A stretch of 64,000 bases of DNA from Episyrphus balteatus (GCF_945859705.1 NC_079136.1:87419120-87483119); one strand, 5' to 3'. Positions 11,343-23,060 are shown, numbered from the stretch's first letter. Numbers and translations: made by a program. The notes: generated by a model from the letters alone, not told the origin.

Positions 11343-14300
11343 CTTCTTCTTCTCCATTATCGACGATAATCATGATCTCGGATGGGGTCACAACTCTCCC
11401 ACTCTACTGCTTCACACTACGGCTCCGCATGTGGGGTTCGCCGGGTTGACCTCAGGAAACGTCGGCAGGCTTCTCGATTTTGAATTGTTCCATGTCTAAG
11501 GCCAACTGAATGCAGTTGTCGTTGCATTTGTCTTCTCCATGAGTTCTTAGGCCTGCCTCTTCTTCGCGATTGCGTTGGAACGTCGTATGCGATCGCCTTT
11601 TGAACTGGGTTCTCAGGGTTTCTTCTTTGTACATGACAGTACCAGCTTAAACGGTCATGCTGTATTTTATCCAAGACGGTATTTTTGATGTGAAGACTTC
11701 CTCGGATTTTCTTGCTTCTTATTCGATCAAGCTTTGTTACTCCTGCTGTCATACGAAGCATCTTCATCTCTGCTGCTGTCAGTTTACTCTCATACGTTTT
11801 GTACATTGTCCAACATTGTGAACCGTATGTAAGTGCTGGGCGAACAACTGCAGTATAGAGCTTTCCTTTTAGTTTAGGGGGCATTTTTCGGTCACAGAAG
11901 ATGGCAGAGTTTTCGCGCCACTTCATCCACCCTACACTTATTCGGTGGTTGATGTCGTCATCACAAGAAGCTTGGTTGTTGATCATAGATCCAAGGTATT
12001 TGAACTTTTCGCACTTGGGAAGTATTGTGCCATTCAGGTAAATGTCCGGAATAGGGCCGTCTGGGTCAGAAAATGGACAGCAGAGATATTCTGTCTTTTT
12101 CGCGCTTATCCGGTACCCACTTCCCTCCAGAACATCCACCCATACATCAAGTACTCGTTGCAGGGATGTTGGATCTTCGCTTATGATGGCGCCATCATCA
12201 GCAAAGAATAACTGACTCACTTTCGGATCCGTCACTTTTTCTTCAAGCAGAAAGTCAAGGACGGTAATAAAGAGCAAAGGACTCAGGACGCTTCCCTGGT
12301 GCACACCGACTTTAATTGGGAACTCTTCGGTGACTCCTGCGGGGCATTTTACCTTCGTTTTTACTTCCTCGTACATGTCCTTGATCATCCGCACGTAGAT
12401 TTCCGGAACCCCTCGCTGTCTCAGGGACACCCATATCAGATCTCGTGGTTGTCTATCGAATGCCTTTTCGAAATCAACCAGCACAATATGCAAATCCTTC
12501 GAGGAATCACGGTGTTTTTCCATTCGGATTCTTAAACTCTGTATGGCATCTGTGGTTGATTTACCCGAGACAAACCCGCACTGGTCATCAGACAGCCGTA
12601 TTATTTTTCGTAGTCGGCCGTCCAAAATCCGCTCAACGATCTTCATGGTGTGTGACATCAGCTTAATCGATCGGTAGTTATCACAGTTTCGTGTGTCCCC
12701 CTTTCCTTTGTAGATTGGGAGAAGGAAACTTTCTCTCCACTGATTTGGCATTTGGTCACCGCTAATGAGTTTGGAGATGAGAATCGTGAGCCATTTACAC
12801 CCAATGTCTCCCATCTTCTTCCAGAACTCAGAGGGTATTTCGTCTGGACCAATCGCCTTTCCTTTCTTGGAGTTTTTCACCGCCACGCTAACTTCTTCGA
12901 CTGTAAGGTCGGGTACTTCTTCTAAATTAGGTTCGGCTGTTGGAAAGTAAATCCTGGGAAATTGCTCATTTAGGAGTTCGTCACAATACTGTCGCCACCT
13001 GTGGAGAATTTTGTCGTCATTCACAAGTAGTAGGCCTTGAGCATCGTTAATGAACTTTGGTGAACGTATTTCCTGAGCATTCCTTCTCCTTTGAGCGGCA
13101 ATTTTGAAGATAGCTGCACCCTTGTTCATCTTGGCATGTCGCAGTTCCTGGAGAGCCTGGTTTGCATCAGCAGCTGGATCAGATATTTCCCCAAGCTCGC
13201 GATACATGCTTTCCGTACTCTCTGCCTTATGCTGGGCGCATTTCTTCTTTGCTTCCTTCTTGTAGCGCTTGTAGTCCACTTCGAGTCGTGCTTTTTCATC
13301 TCTATTATGAGAGGGGCATTTGGACCAAGCTTGGAAAGCGGTCTTTTTTCTTGATATCACTGCTTTGACTTCATCGCTCCACCACCATGTTTCTTTTTCC
13401 CGTTGGTAGTTTCCTTTAGATGTTCCTAGCAGTGACCTCGCCTTCACCAAGCAAGTTCTTTGCAGAGAGTCCCACATATTTTGTACTCTGCACTCTTCGT
13501 TTTGTAATCTGCTGGTGGTCTCGCACAGATAATTTCTCATAACAGAGATGAATGCATCGCCTTTTTCCTTCTCCAGGTTGTACCACTTGATACCTCCGGT
13601 AGCTTCTCTTTGTTTGTTTCCCGCCGCCTTCGTCTCCATAAAAAATTCTGTCAGTAGGAGACGGTGTTGCTGGGCGATCGCTTCTCCTAATATCACTTTG
13701 CAGTCTTTCACTAGCGGCTTCATGAAACTAGATACCAGATGGTAGTCGATCTGTGTTTCATTTCCACCGCTGCTATAAGTGATAAGGTGTCGGCTTTGTT
13801 TAATGAACATGGTATTCAACACTATAAGACCATGCGACCTGCACATGCTTAGAATTTCTTCGCCAGGAGGGTTTCTAGCTCCGAATCCAAGGCCACCATG
13901 GCAGTCCTCATAGTCTTCGTTGCCGTTCCCTACATGTCCATTTAAATCTCCACCTACAAACAAAAGCTCTTCCTTTGGGATGTCTTTAATGAGGTTGTGG
14001 AAGTCTAGCCAGAATGCATCTTTTTCCACCTGCTCACATCCAATTTGGGGAGCATATGCACTGACTATATTCCACACCTTTCCTTCCATCACCAGTTTAA
14101 GAGACATCAATCGGTCACTGGACTTCGAAATGGCCAAAACGCTTCCAAGAAGCTTTTCCGCAAGGATGACACCGATTCCGTTTCTACCTTGCTCTGTTCC
14201 GTAGTAGAACATCTTGTATTGTTTTGTCTTGACGTCTAAGAAACGGGCTCTGTTTCCAGTGTTTCGCCACTTGGTTTCTTGGACGCACAAGATGTCCACT

Positions 14301-15065
14301 CGCCTCCTCTTCATCATCTCTTCTAATTCACAGCTTCGGCCGTTCATACTACCCACGTTCCAACTCGCGACTCTCAATTTTCTTCTAACCTCGTGCATTA
14401 CTTTGCTAGCCCCCGGAATCCGTATAGCTCTGACCCGATTATTTCTAATCGGTCCAGGATCAGTACCGTGTGTAGCAGCGGTACTGCCTGGCGGGGTAGT
14501 GCTGTTCGTGTTAGCAAGTACTTCCATAATGCTCGAAATTTTTCGGAAAATTTCGCGAAACGTTTTTCGCAAATTGTCGACACTGGCATGCTCCTATTTT
14601 TGTAATGTGATCGTCTTTTACTACGCCGGTGATCTCCAGTCGCCTAACCCAAGGAATTGCATGCACGCTTAATGGAAAGCTCTTAGATGTTGGTGTGTGT
14701 CGCTAGGCTCACCTTGATGTTATTTTGCCTAGATGTGATTTGCTCCTTATAGACCTGTGCTCTGAATATGTCGGAGTAGCTCATATAAGGGGTTCACCAA
14801 GTAGTTCGGCCTAACTGGAACTGGTGACGCTACCGTTGATTCTGTAAATGAATTCTTCCGCTACCGTCAATTGTTGGGAGTGCCTTGGTGGGAACACTCC
14901 TTCGTTGGGGGGGTAATTAGTAGCAACAGCCTACTCCGCTTCGACCTGTCGACCATGGGAGGCCCTTCTGCGAAAACAAGTTTCGCGATCGCATAGCTCT
15001 TAGCTTCATAGTAGTAGTCACCGTAAGCCCATCCGCCACGACAAGGCTTACCCCCATGGATGGGT
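11343..15065 (-). mobile_element. Full-length RTE-type non-LTR retrotransposon
   Basis: A 3723-bp element lies between exact 18-bp target duplications (AAAAAGTTCCATACTTAT at 11325-11342 and 15066-15083). On the minus strand the 3' end is a short GAA repeat rather than poly(A), as usual for RTE-clade elements. One open frame, about 540 bp of 5' leader and only about 75 bp of 3' UTR are also RTE-like. Exact duplication and an unbroken frame point to a recent insertion. The element is clearly more GC-rich than its surroundings. Confidence 0.93.
11417..14527 (-). CDS. RTE retrotransposon polyprotein (endonuclease + reverse transcriptase)
   Basis: It encodes 1036 residues from the first in-frame ATG; the frame stays open further upstream without another ATG. 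The N-terminal AP-endonuclease domain shows ASWNVGSMNG (about residues 53-62), VQETKWR, GGDLNGHVG and TQIDYHLVSS. It ends with QHRLLL, where related RTE proteins also have QH. The reverse transcriptase (about residues 500-800) shows YRSIKLMSHTMKIVERIL, QCGFVSGKSTT, the first catalytic Asp in VDFEKAFDR and the catalytic pair in FFADDGAI. The C-terminus has YGSQCW and a basic tail. All catalytic positions seem present. Such proteins are often mislabelled craniofacial development protein 2-like. Role: cDNA priming at nicked target DNA. Confidence 0.93.
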   Translation of the reverse strand: MEVLANTNSTTPPGSTAATHGTDPGPIRNNRVRAIRIPGASKVMHEVRRKLRVASWNVGSMNGRSCELEEMMKRRRVDILCVQETKWRNTGNRARFLDVKTKQYKMFYYGTEQGRNGIGVILAEKLLGSVLAISKSSDRLMSLKLVMEGKVWNIVSAYAPQIGCEQVEKDAFWLDFHNLIKDIPKEELLFVGGDLNGHVGNGNEDYEDCHGGLGFGARNPPGEEILSMCRSHGLIVLNTMFIKQSRHLITYSSGGNETQIDYHLVSSFMKPLVKDCKVILGEAIAQQHRLLLTEFFMETKAAGNKQREATGGIKWYNLEKEKGDAFISVMRNYLCETTSRLQNEECRVQNMWDSLQRTCLVKARSLLGTSKGNYQREKETWWWSDEVKAVISRKKTAFQAWSKCPSHNRDEKARLEVDYKRYKKEAKKKCAQHKAESTESMYRELGEISDPAADANQALQELRHAKMNKGAAIFKIAAQRRRNAQEIRSPKFINDAQGLLLVNDDKILHRWRQYCDELLNEQFPRIYFPTAEPNLEEVPDLTVEEVSVAVKNSKKGKAIGPDEIPSEFWKKMGDIGCKWLTILISKLISGDQMPNQWRESFLLPIYKGKGDTRNCDNYRSIKLMSHTMKIVERILDGRLRKIIRLSDDQCGFVSGKSTTDAIQSLRIRMEKHRDSSKDLHIVLVDFEKAFDRQPRDLIWVSLRQRGVPEIYVRMIKDMYEEVKTKVKCPAGVTEEFPIKVGVHQGSVLSPLLFITVLDFLLEEKVTDPKVSQLFFADDGAIISEDPTSLQRVLDVWVDVLEGSGYRISAKKTEYLCCPFSDPDGPIPDIYLNGTILPKCEKFKYLGSMINNQASCDDDINHRISVGWMKWRENSAIFCDRKMPPKLKGKLYTAVVRPALTYGSQCWTMYKTYESKLTAAEMKMLRMTAGVTKLDRIRSKKIRGSLHIKNTVLDKIQHDRLSWYCHVQRRNPENPVQKAIAYDVPTQSRRRGRPKNSWRRQMQRQLHSVGLRHGTIQNREACRRFLRSTRRTPHAEP

Positions 15066-15083
15066 AAAAAGTTCCATACTTAT

Positions 15084-16314
15084 AAAAGTAACAAAGGAAA
15101 AAGATAAGATATTTGACATGAATCCCTTCGGACACAAGAGAGACAAATTATATTCTTCAGTGTAATGCATAATGAATTGGTTGTCAGGCACATATCATCT
15201 AAAAAAAAAAAATATATTACCTCAGGGGCCCAAAAAAAAAAAAAATTATATATTGTCTTAGGGCCCCAAAATATGTTACTTGAATAGTCTAAGCGGCTAA
15301 CAAATGATACATCAGGGGCCCCAAAAAAAATTAGGGCGAATACGTACTTTTTTATTTGTTCTTATTTTCTATATCAAATGGGCCCCCAAATATCAAAGGA
15401 GTCCCAAAATTTAGTCTTACCCCGGGGACCCGGCAACCCAAAGTACGCCTCTGGCCCTTCCTAGGGTATATTTCGGTGTTGCATCTCATGGAACTAAAAC
15501 CAAAACAATTTGACTTCCCTGAAAAGAAGTTTTGGCTAAAAAACACTTTATAGGTTGAAAATAAGAATCGTCATAGCAAGTGCTGGCCTAGCTTTTTTTG
15601 GAGCTTCTAGAGAGAATTTTTTGGACCAAAAATAATTTGTACCATGTCTACACCAATTTTGGGAAAAAAAAAATTTCTCCAAATTAAAAAAATTCAAGCA
15701 TTAGTTTTTGGACTAGGTCTAAAAATGAGAAAAGAGTATAGATATTAATGAGCATTTTTTTCGAAAATCATTACTGTAACTGTACCTTTTCTAATTTTTG
15801 ACTATTTGCCCAAAATACTATTTAGGGCCTTAAAAAAATGTCCCTTTTTTATAATTTATTTTTTCTTGAAGAAAAAGTACAAATTAGTAGAAAAACTATA
15901 TTGAGTTATAAAATTAACATTATTTACTTTTACAAACTTGAAACCCAAATTTAGATCGAATTGTTTACAAATCACGACAACATTGTGGTTTATCTTGGTA
16001 ACGCAGTGGTATTTAAAGTTTTAAAGCTGATTTTTGAACATAAACTACATACAATTAATTTTTCTGTGATTTAACTTCATAGCAGGCTTACGTTGTTCAT
16101 ATAGTTTCAAATTGGAATATCAGGGAGCTTAATTATATGATTTTACAAAAAAAAAACTGAAATTTGCATTAAAGTTACGCAGTTGTTTGATTTTGATCAC
16201 TTTATGTTTAAACTGTCATAAATATAGAAATATCATTGCAAACATATCGGTGGAAATATTATTTTATAATAGATTAAAGTATAACCATTCTATGTCAACT
16301 AAAATATATGCAAA
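15084..16314. other. Decayed repeat DNA, GGGGCCC-A-run repeats
   Basis: Between about 15220 and 15400 the motif GGGGCCC followed by an A-run recurs four times at about 30-65 bp spacing with ATATATTA-like linkers. It looks like a degraded tandem or hAT-type remnant. The rest is AT-rich without a recognised gene; overlapping open frames at 15352-15553 on both strands are low-complexity chance frames. Confidence 0.4.
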
Positions 16315-16316
16315 TA

Positions 16317-16979
16317 CAGGGTGTCCCACAGCCACCGCCCCAAATGAAAACCATGGATTAATTAAGTAGTTTTTATGATTTTTGCTCTCTTGTCCTTTAA
16401 CTGACCTTATCTTATTTAAATAAATTAAAAACTTTTTCTGAGCTATTGTGGTTAAAAAAAGAACAAATAGATAAAGCTCAGAAAAAGTTTTAATTCATTT
16501 AAATTAATTTTTTATTTAAAAATTATTTTTTTTTTTTTTTAAATTCACTCAGTTTGTTTATTTTTGTTTAATTACTTTCAGTAGACTTTTTTATGAAAAA
16601 AAAATTATTTTTTTTAAGAAAATAAACTGGGCTTTGATAATAAGCACAAAAAATTAATACTCATTAACGTGTTTTTTTTTTTAAAACGAAGAAAATTGTG
16701 TTTGATGCAAAATTGTGGAGAAACGGTTGTCCGCAGAAGAAAAAGTTTTGAGACAAACTAAAACTGTAATAAATTCTTGATTGGTTGTAAAAAACTATTT
16801 CGAATAAGACGTAGTTTGGCAAATATATAAGGCCAGTTAAAGGACAAAAGAGCAAACATAAAACCGTCATAACTCGAAAACGGGACGAAAACGAGAAAAT
16901 TGCCACTTAAGTTTTTCAACTTAAAATGACTTCAGGAATCCATGGTTTTCATTTGGGGCGATGACTGTGGGACACCCTG
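16317..16979. mobile_element. TA-flanked MITE, CAGGGTGTCCC family, copy 2
   Basis: A 663-bp element with TA on both sides (16315-16316 and 16980-16981). The terminal inverted repeats start CAGGGTGTCCCACAG and run about 45 bp, through GCCCCAAATGAAAACCATG. The left subterminal part is shortened relative to the right. An internal hairpin near 16405-16520 (CTTTTTCTGAGCT arms) is shared with copy 1. It is a non-autonomous Tc1/mariner-type element; this copy supplies the empty site for the insertion in copy 1. Confidence 0.85.
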
Positions 16980-16981
16980 TA

Positions 16982-18167
16982 TATTGATAAAAATGTCCAT
17001 ATTTTTTTTTTCAAATTTCACTGTCCAAAGGGGCAACTTTTTAGGCATTAAATAGTATTTTGGCCCTATACCTAAATGGCTTGTTCAATTTTAACGAATA
17101 ATAAATAAAAAAAGCATTCGTTGAACCTCAATGGTAAACCATATCAAAATTTTCCAAAAATATTCAAGTAACCGTAATTGAGATAATATTAAAAAATCTT
17201 TCATTTAATCCGCCCTTTTATTGTCTATCATAGATTTAAATCCTCAATTTATTCCTTCTTCCATGAAACTGAATCACAGTTTTCGGGTAGGTTTTATCAT
17301 TGTTTCTATTGCAATCTAACATACATTGCATTATCATAAAATTCAATTATTTCAAATGTTTTTAACATTTTCATAAAAAACAAAACATTCCTTCAAACAT
17401 CAAACATGTCTTCTAGATGTTGTTGTTTACTTTATTTTTTGTTCTTTTTTTTTTTTTTTTGGGTGAAAAAAAATCTTTGCCGCAATGCAAAACTCGCAGA
17501 AAAATCATAAATTTTCCATTACGCATCATATAATTTATATTTTGAGTAAAAAATGTCGGTCTCTTCTTTAACATCTTTATGTTGGATTTTTTTATATGAA
17601 CTACGTGACTGCAAAAGGGAAATTTATTCCGCATCCGCAATGGAAATATAATGCTTGAATAATTTTATATAAATTACTGTTGATAGCATAGGTTTATGGA
17701 AACACATATTTAAGATGAAAATTCCTTAGAAAAAAATGTGAATATAATCTTCCATATACATATATAAAATTTTTTGAATAAAAATCAGAATTTATATTTT
17801 ATCTTAAAGGACAATAATTATTCCATAGTCATACGTTGTCATTTCTTACTAGAAGATTTTTGTACATATTGAACTTTTACGTTCGTGGGATGTCTCTTTA
17901 ATATACCTACGCTTCATATTGTCCACTGCAGAGTTCTCTTCGATTGATATACAAATAAATGTTTTTTGCCAGGCCCATTCATCTGCCAGAGCGAGTTGCA
18001 CCGTTTCCTTTGAACTTGCCATGCATTGCATATTATACCCAATCCACTGCGACCTCAGTAATTTTTTTTCGATTTTGATACTGTCAATAGATTACTGAGC
18101 TCTTTTTCTGTGAAATTCATCAATATTTTCACGACTGGACTGAGCTGTCGAGGCCCCGGGGCAGGAC
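16982..18167. other. AT-rich stretch, no gene seen
   Basis: No recognised protein, RNA or complete element. Short open frames near 17413-17640 and 17849-18031 (minus) are low complexity or unrecognised. Confidence 0.45.
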
Positions 18168-18170
18168 TTA

Positions 18171-19270
18171 TAGGCTATTGATTATGTAGTTTAGAAAGGA
18201 ACTAAGACGTTCACGGGTTTTTATTGCAGGAATCGTTGAATGGGTTATAAGAGAAGATAAAACCGCGGAGTGCTATTAAATTAGAGGGTGGAAACTGAAG
18301 ATAGGATTGCAAAAGCCCCCTTTTTGTTTTTTTCAATATACCTCGTAAACCAAGAAAAATTTTAACATATTGCTTACAAAACATTTTGTAGAGAATTAAA
18401 TTTCCTATTGGAATAATGTTTTTTAAAAATTGAAAAAAAAATTTTTTATACCAAAATAGTCGAAACAATCATAAAAAAAATATCAAAAAAATCGATTTTT
18501 TGAGTTTTTTTGCTTTTTTAGCTGTACATTTTTTGTGGGTTGAAATAGACATAAACATTGCTCCAAGGAAAAAAAGAAGATTAAATTTTCTTCAAAATGC
18601 TGTACTCACTAAATTTTTTCATTGAAAATTAACCGAAGTATGGCCATTTTAATCTATTTTTTTTTTTCGCATTTCTAGTTTTACTCAAGTAAAACAGAAT
18701 CATTTGAGGGGAAAGGACGATAACTTTAGCACCAAGAACTGATAATGAGATTTTTTAGAGGGTTTAAATACAATCATTGTTTACTATGGGAGGGGGGGTC
18801 TATGTCCCCCCGTTTTGGCGGGAGGGGCAATTCTCTAAAAAAAATACTTAAAATAAGAAAAAATTATTAAAAAACAACGGCAACACTTACAGTTTTGATT
18901 GAAACTTTTTTCAAAAGCTAGAATTATTATAAACTTAATATTAATTTTAATTTTTTTTATGATTGTTTCGACTATTTTGGTATGGAAAATTTTTTTTCAA
19001 TTTTTAAAAAACATTATTCCAATAGGAAATTTAATTCTCTACAAAAAGTTTTATGTGCAATATGTCAAAATTTTGCTTGGTTTACGAGGTATATTGAAAA
19101 TACCAAAAAGGGGGCTTTTGCACCCCTATCTTCAGTTTCCACCCTCTCATTTAATAGCACTCCGCGGTTTTATCTTCTCTTATAACCCATTCAACGATTC
19201 CTGAAATAAAAAACCCGTGAACGTCTTAGTTCCTTATTGCCATGTTTTTTTCGACATAATCAATAGCCTA
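18171..19270. mobile_element. Foldback element with long inverted arms, TTA-flanked
   Basis: The arms 18171-18480 and 18955-19270 are inverted copies about 310 bp long, beginning TAGGCTATTGATTATGT. TTA flanks both ends (18168-18170 and 19271-19273). The loop of about 475 bp is non-coding. A 3-bp TTA duplication fits PIF/Harbinger-type mobilisation, though the superfamily is inferred only from that. The same short protein-like frame appears in both arms, showing it is repeat and not gene. Confidence 0.8.
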
Positions 19271-19344
19271 TTAATTTGGGGGCCCTATATCTTAAATTTT
19301 CTATTATTTTTCTATTTAAAAAAATATATGTAGTTATTTTTACT

Positions 19345-19805
19345 TTAAAAATTGACACACGTCACTTTTTGAAAACTGACGAGCGTCACTTATTGAAGAC
19401 TAACGCGCGTCACTGTTTGAAAACAGACGCGCCTCACTTTTTAAGAACTGACGCGAGTCACTTTTTTAAAACTGACGCGTGTCAATTTGAAAACTGACGC
19501 TTGTCAATTTTTAAAAAAGTGACGCGCGTCAGTTTTCAAAACTTTCTCTGTTTAATGAATCTTTTGAAGACTGACACGCGTCACTTTTTGAAAACTGAAG
19601 CTCATCACTTTTGAAGACTGACGCGGGTCACTTTTGAAAACTGACGCGCGTCACTTTTTTAAAAATTGACACGCGTCACTTTTTGAAAGCTGACGCGCGT
19701 CTCTTATTGAAGACTAACGCGCGTCAGTTTTCAAAAGTGACTCACGTCAGTTTTTAAAAGTGACGTGCGTGAGTTTTCAAAAGTTTCTCTGTTTAATGAA
19801 ACACT
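19345..19805. repeat. Tandem array of TGACGCGCGTCA palindromes
   Basis: About 17 units of 24-28 bp, each an imperfect TGACGCGCGTCA palindrome separated by TTTTTGAAAAC-type spacers. Units run in one orientation, then flip near 19520 and again near 19725. Each flipped block ends with CTCTGTTTAATGAA (about 19545 and 19785), so the array is two half-arrays. CpG content is high against the AT-rich surroundings. No coding role. Confidence 0.9.
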
Positions 19806-21460
19806 TTTATCAATTTTCCGTGGGGTACCATATTTAATGGTAATTCTGAATTTCGTCCTTCACTCGTTTTGTATATTGTTTTTATACACATAACTCCTAA
19901 AAACAAACACTCTATTTCAAAAATATATTTAAGAATTGTAACCCTCCCCCCACCACTATAACCAATTCATTGATATCCTCTCAATTTATTAAAACACTGT
20001 CAATCAAATAAAAATCGTAAATTACAAATGAAATTGCCGAATTTCCCTTCCATAATTTTTGTTTTTTTAATTTAAAAACAAATGACAATAATGATAGACA
20101 CAAACAAATGAGTCCTTTCCTTTTGCCACCTCTATCATCATCTAGATATTTATTAAAAAGACAACCCATAAATTTACAATCTTGTCTTTTCAAACATTTT
20201 TTAATGAATTAAAACCAAACTTCCTTATTAAATGTCCCTAGACCAACAAATAATCCAGATGCTTTGTTAATGACATCAAAACATTCTATTTTTAGCAAAA
20301 GGATATATTTTACAAAAGCGATGATGTAAAAAAAAAAAAAAAAAAACAAAGTTGCCTCCATTAAATTCGGTAAATAAGGTTTAACAAAGCAAAGCTAAAG
20401 AGAAACAAAAGTCAGCTTTAAAGAATATCCTTTATTCTTTAAAGATTTTAAGGATAATGAATGATACACACCTATTATACCAACAATATACAAAAGTATA
20501 CAGCCATTTCACAGGCCGGATATAATGTTTTGTATTTGCAAGAAAACGTGCCAAGTTGCTGCTAAAATAATACAAAGTGATGCGATGAATAGTAAAAATG
20601 TCAAACGTTGAATGAATCTATTAAATTGAGAAAAGTTAAAGTTAAATTAGAAGAGAATTAGGCAAGAATTCTAAAAAGGTGCGATTGTCGACGAAGAGAA
20701 AGTAGAGGCATTATTTAATTAAATTTCCGATGAGGCTTGATTTCATTGAAATTGAGTTGTTGAATGTTTAGTTTCTTTCGGTAAAATAGCTAGATACCTA
20801 TTGGATTGGTTAAAGGTAGAAGTACTATTTACTAGTTTGATGAAAATACGTACCTAATATTAAATGGAAGCAATAGTTTATTTCTTGTTTCAGTGTCAAT
20901 AAATTAAACAATAAAATGGTCTACTGCGCGCTGAGGAAGGAGTTCATATTTCAACTTTTTTGCTTACGACCCAAAACCAAATAAGAGCTTGGTTGCCTTC
21001 AAAGGGAAACTTTATATTATCAATTTGGTTATATATTTTCATATTTCGAGAAGGGTACAAAAAGAAATTCTAGTAAATAGTTTTAAAAATTAAAAAAAAA
21101 AATTAATAAGAGTAGGTTCATACCACTCAATTGTGCCTTTTTCATGTTTATCTTTGGTTTTTATTAGCAAAAGTTACTTACCAAAGTTTAACCTTTTATA
21201 CTCACTCTTATACATTGCGCACTCAACTTAGAGTATTTTAGCTATTATGAAAACGGAAAGAAGAAAAATTTTGATAAAGAAAAATAAAACAATTAAAAAT
21301 ATTCAAGGATTTTTTTTGCTTTGAGGGTTTTTAAGTTTTAAAGTTAAAGTAGGTGTATCAAGAAGTATTCTTTTGGTATATATGTATAGTCACTGTAGAC
21401 GAATTTTGAATGTTATTTTGCACGCATATAATTTTATCTTCATGATGTAATTTATAATCA
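19806..21460. other. AT-rich stretch, no gene seen
   Basis: Nothing recognised on either strand. It contains an A-run at 20329-20347 and simple AT-rich DNA. The frame at 19981-20193 (minus) is unrecognised. Confidence 0.45.
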
Positions 21461-21465
21461 CTATA

Positions 21466-22476
21466 TAATCCAGTCAAATAAGGATTTAACCTCGGAATGA
21501 AATTTTTTTTGCTCAATATCTTCCTTTTGCCATTCTATAACATATCTCAAAAATCTAAAAAAATCTCATGTCCGCAAGTCCTAATTTTCTTGGTTTGAAG
21601 ATAAGGTGTGGATTTGGAAAAATTGAAAAACTACTCTTTAGATATTTGTGTCAGATCAACATGAATAATGTACATTACTTTTCAGGGATGGTCATATTGA
21701 TTTGTTTGTGGGTTTTGTTGGAATCAGCGTTAAAAAATACCTTGAAATGATATGGGTTATGTTGGTATACATATAAGAATCTAAAGTTTTCTTATTATTT
21801 TTTTTTAAATCTGCACCTAACTTAGTTTAACCTGGAAAATTAGAACTTGCGGACATGAGATTTTTTTAGATTTTTGAGGGTAGTTGAAGAATATCCAAAC
21901 AAAGATTAAAATGAAAAAATTAGGGTATTAGCACTCATTCCTAAGATAAACAAGAATCTTCTTTAGTGCATATCCTAAAATTTGCCCCTCCATCAAAAAA
22001 TACCATTATTTCGTAGGTATATATATTTTTTGTAATGGATTGTTTTGATTTTTAATAATGATGGATTCTAAAATCTTCATGCAAAATTTGGTTCATCTAC
22101 CATAACTTTTAAGGATTTTTCGGCAGTAAGTTTGCAACTGTTATAATAATATGAGTTGACAGATGAAAAACAGGTATAACTTTTTCCAGAGACGTCAGAT
22201 TGTCTTGATTTTAGATTTTTTGGAGTCAGCATTAAAAAATACCTTGAAATCATGTATCATATGTGTATATAATACCATAGCCTATTTTTGCTAATTTTGA
22301 AAATCTCCATTTCGCGATTTGACCTTGAAATCGCGACAAGAGGACATGAGATTTTTCTAGACTTTTGAGATATGTTATAGAATGGCAAAACGAAGATATT
22401 GAGCAAAAAAAAATTTCTACTAACATTCATTCCGAGATTTACCCCTTTTTTCTCCTTATTTGACTGTATTACTAAT
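21466..22476. repeat. Dispersed repeat A, near-complete copy
   Basis: The left end CAGTCAAATAAGGATTT and the right end CCTTATTTGACTG (with a TCTCC lead-in) form inverted termini. Further inside, TCATGTCCGCAAGT (left) and its inverse near 21845 (ACTTGCGGACATGAG, approximate) form another inverted pair. Fragments of the family are at 4380-4760 and 58156-59960. Non-coding. The flanking duplication is not resolved. Confidence 0.65.
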
Positions 22477-22585
22477 GATATGGTGGTTTTTCGATTTTAG
22501 AGGCTTTAGAATTTTGACACTTTGGGGTAAAATAACACTACGTTCGCCCAGAAAATCGATTTAAATATTTTAAATGATGATTTTT

Positions 22586-23060
22586 ACTTGCTCTATAGGG
22601 CAAGTATTGGTTTCGTGTAGAAAAAAAAAATCGAGGTTTTAATCAAAACCAACATTACGATGATGGAGAAGATCAAAAAAGTGGTTTTCGTCATGCCGTC
22701 CGTCGGTCTGTGCGTGTGTGCGTCTGTGCGTCCATCTGTACATCGAGCTAGGGCCTAAACGGATGGATGGATTTGCTTGAAACTTGGTACAGATGATTTT
22801 TACGTAATTCCCTAGAAAATTTTATAATTTAATTTTTAAACTTTTGATTTTTTTTTTTTTTTTGATTTTTTTTTCTCTACAAAATCTTAAATTTCCAATA
22901 GATATTTAAGATAAAGATAATGTGAACTACAAGAGCAAGTACGTGCGAACTAGTCGTGCATTTTATTTAAATTTAGATCCAGCTTTTAAAATCTACAAGT
23001 AGACTAACATAAAAGAGCTTTGAACTGCAAGAACAAGTACGTGCGACCCCAGTCCTGCAT
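22586..23060. mobile_element. ACTTGCTC-type dispersed element, copy 2
   Basis: It starts with ACTTGCTCTATAGGGCAAGT, then TTGGTTTCGTG and GAGGTTTTAATCAAAACC. It continues into a G/T-rich stretch of GTCNGTCTGTGCGTG words (22697-22743). Two successive right ends carry GCAAGTACGTGCG (about 22935) and ACAAGTACGTGCGACCCCAG (about 23036), so the terminus may be duplicated. Non-coding. Confidence 0.6.

Noticed and set aside
11945..14672. Many plus-strand open frames of 60-152 codons
   Set aside because: All are antisense to the well-supported RTE polyprotein.
16984..17640. A further copy of the CAGGGTGTCCC MITE
   Set aside because: The flank after 16981 shows no second terminus; only the 16317-16979 copy is bounded by TA.
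18211..19204. Similar 85- and 101-codon frames (FFQFLKNIIPIGNLILY)
   Set aside because: They are the two inverted arms of one foldback element, not a gene pair.
19345..19805. CRISPR array
   Set aside because: Regular repeats, but the spacers are near-identical A/T runs, orientation flips occur, there are no cas genes and the genome is eukaryotic.
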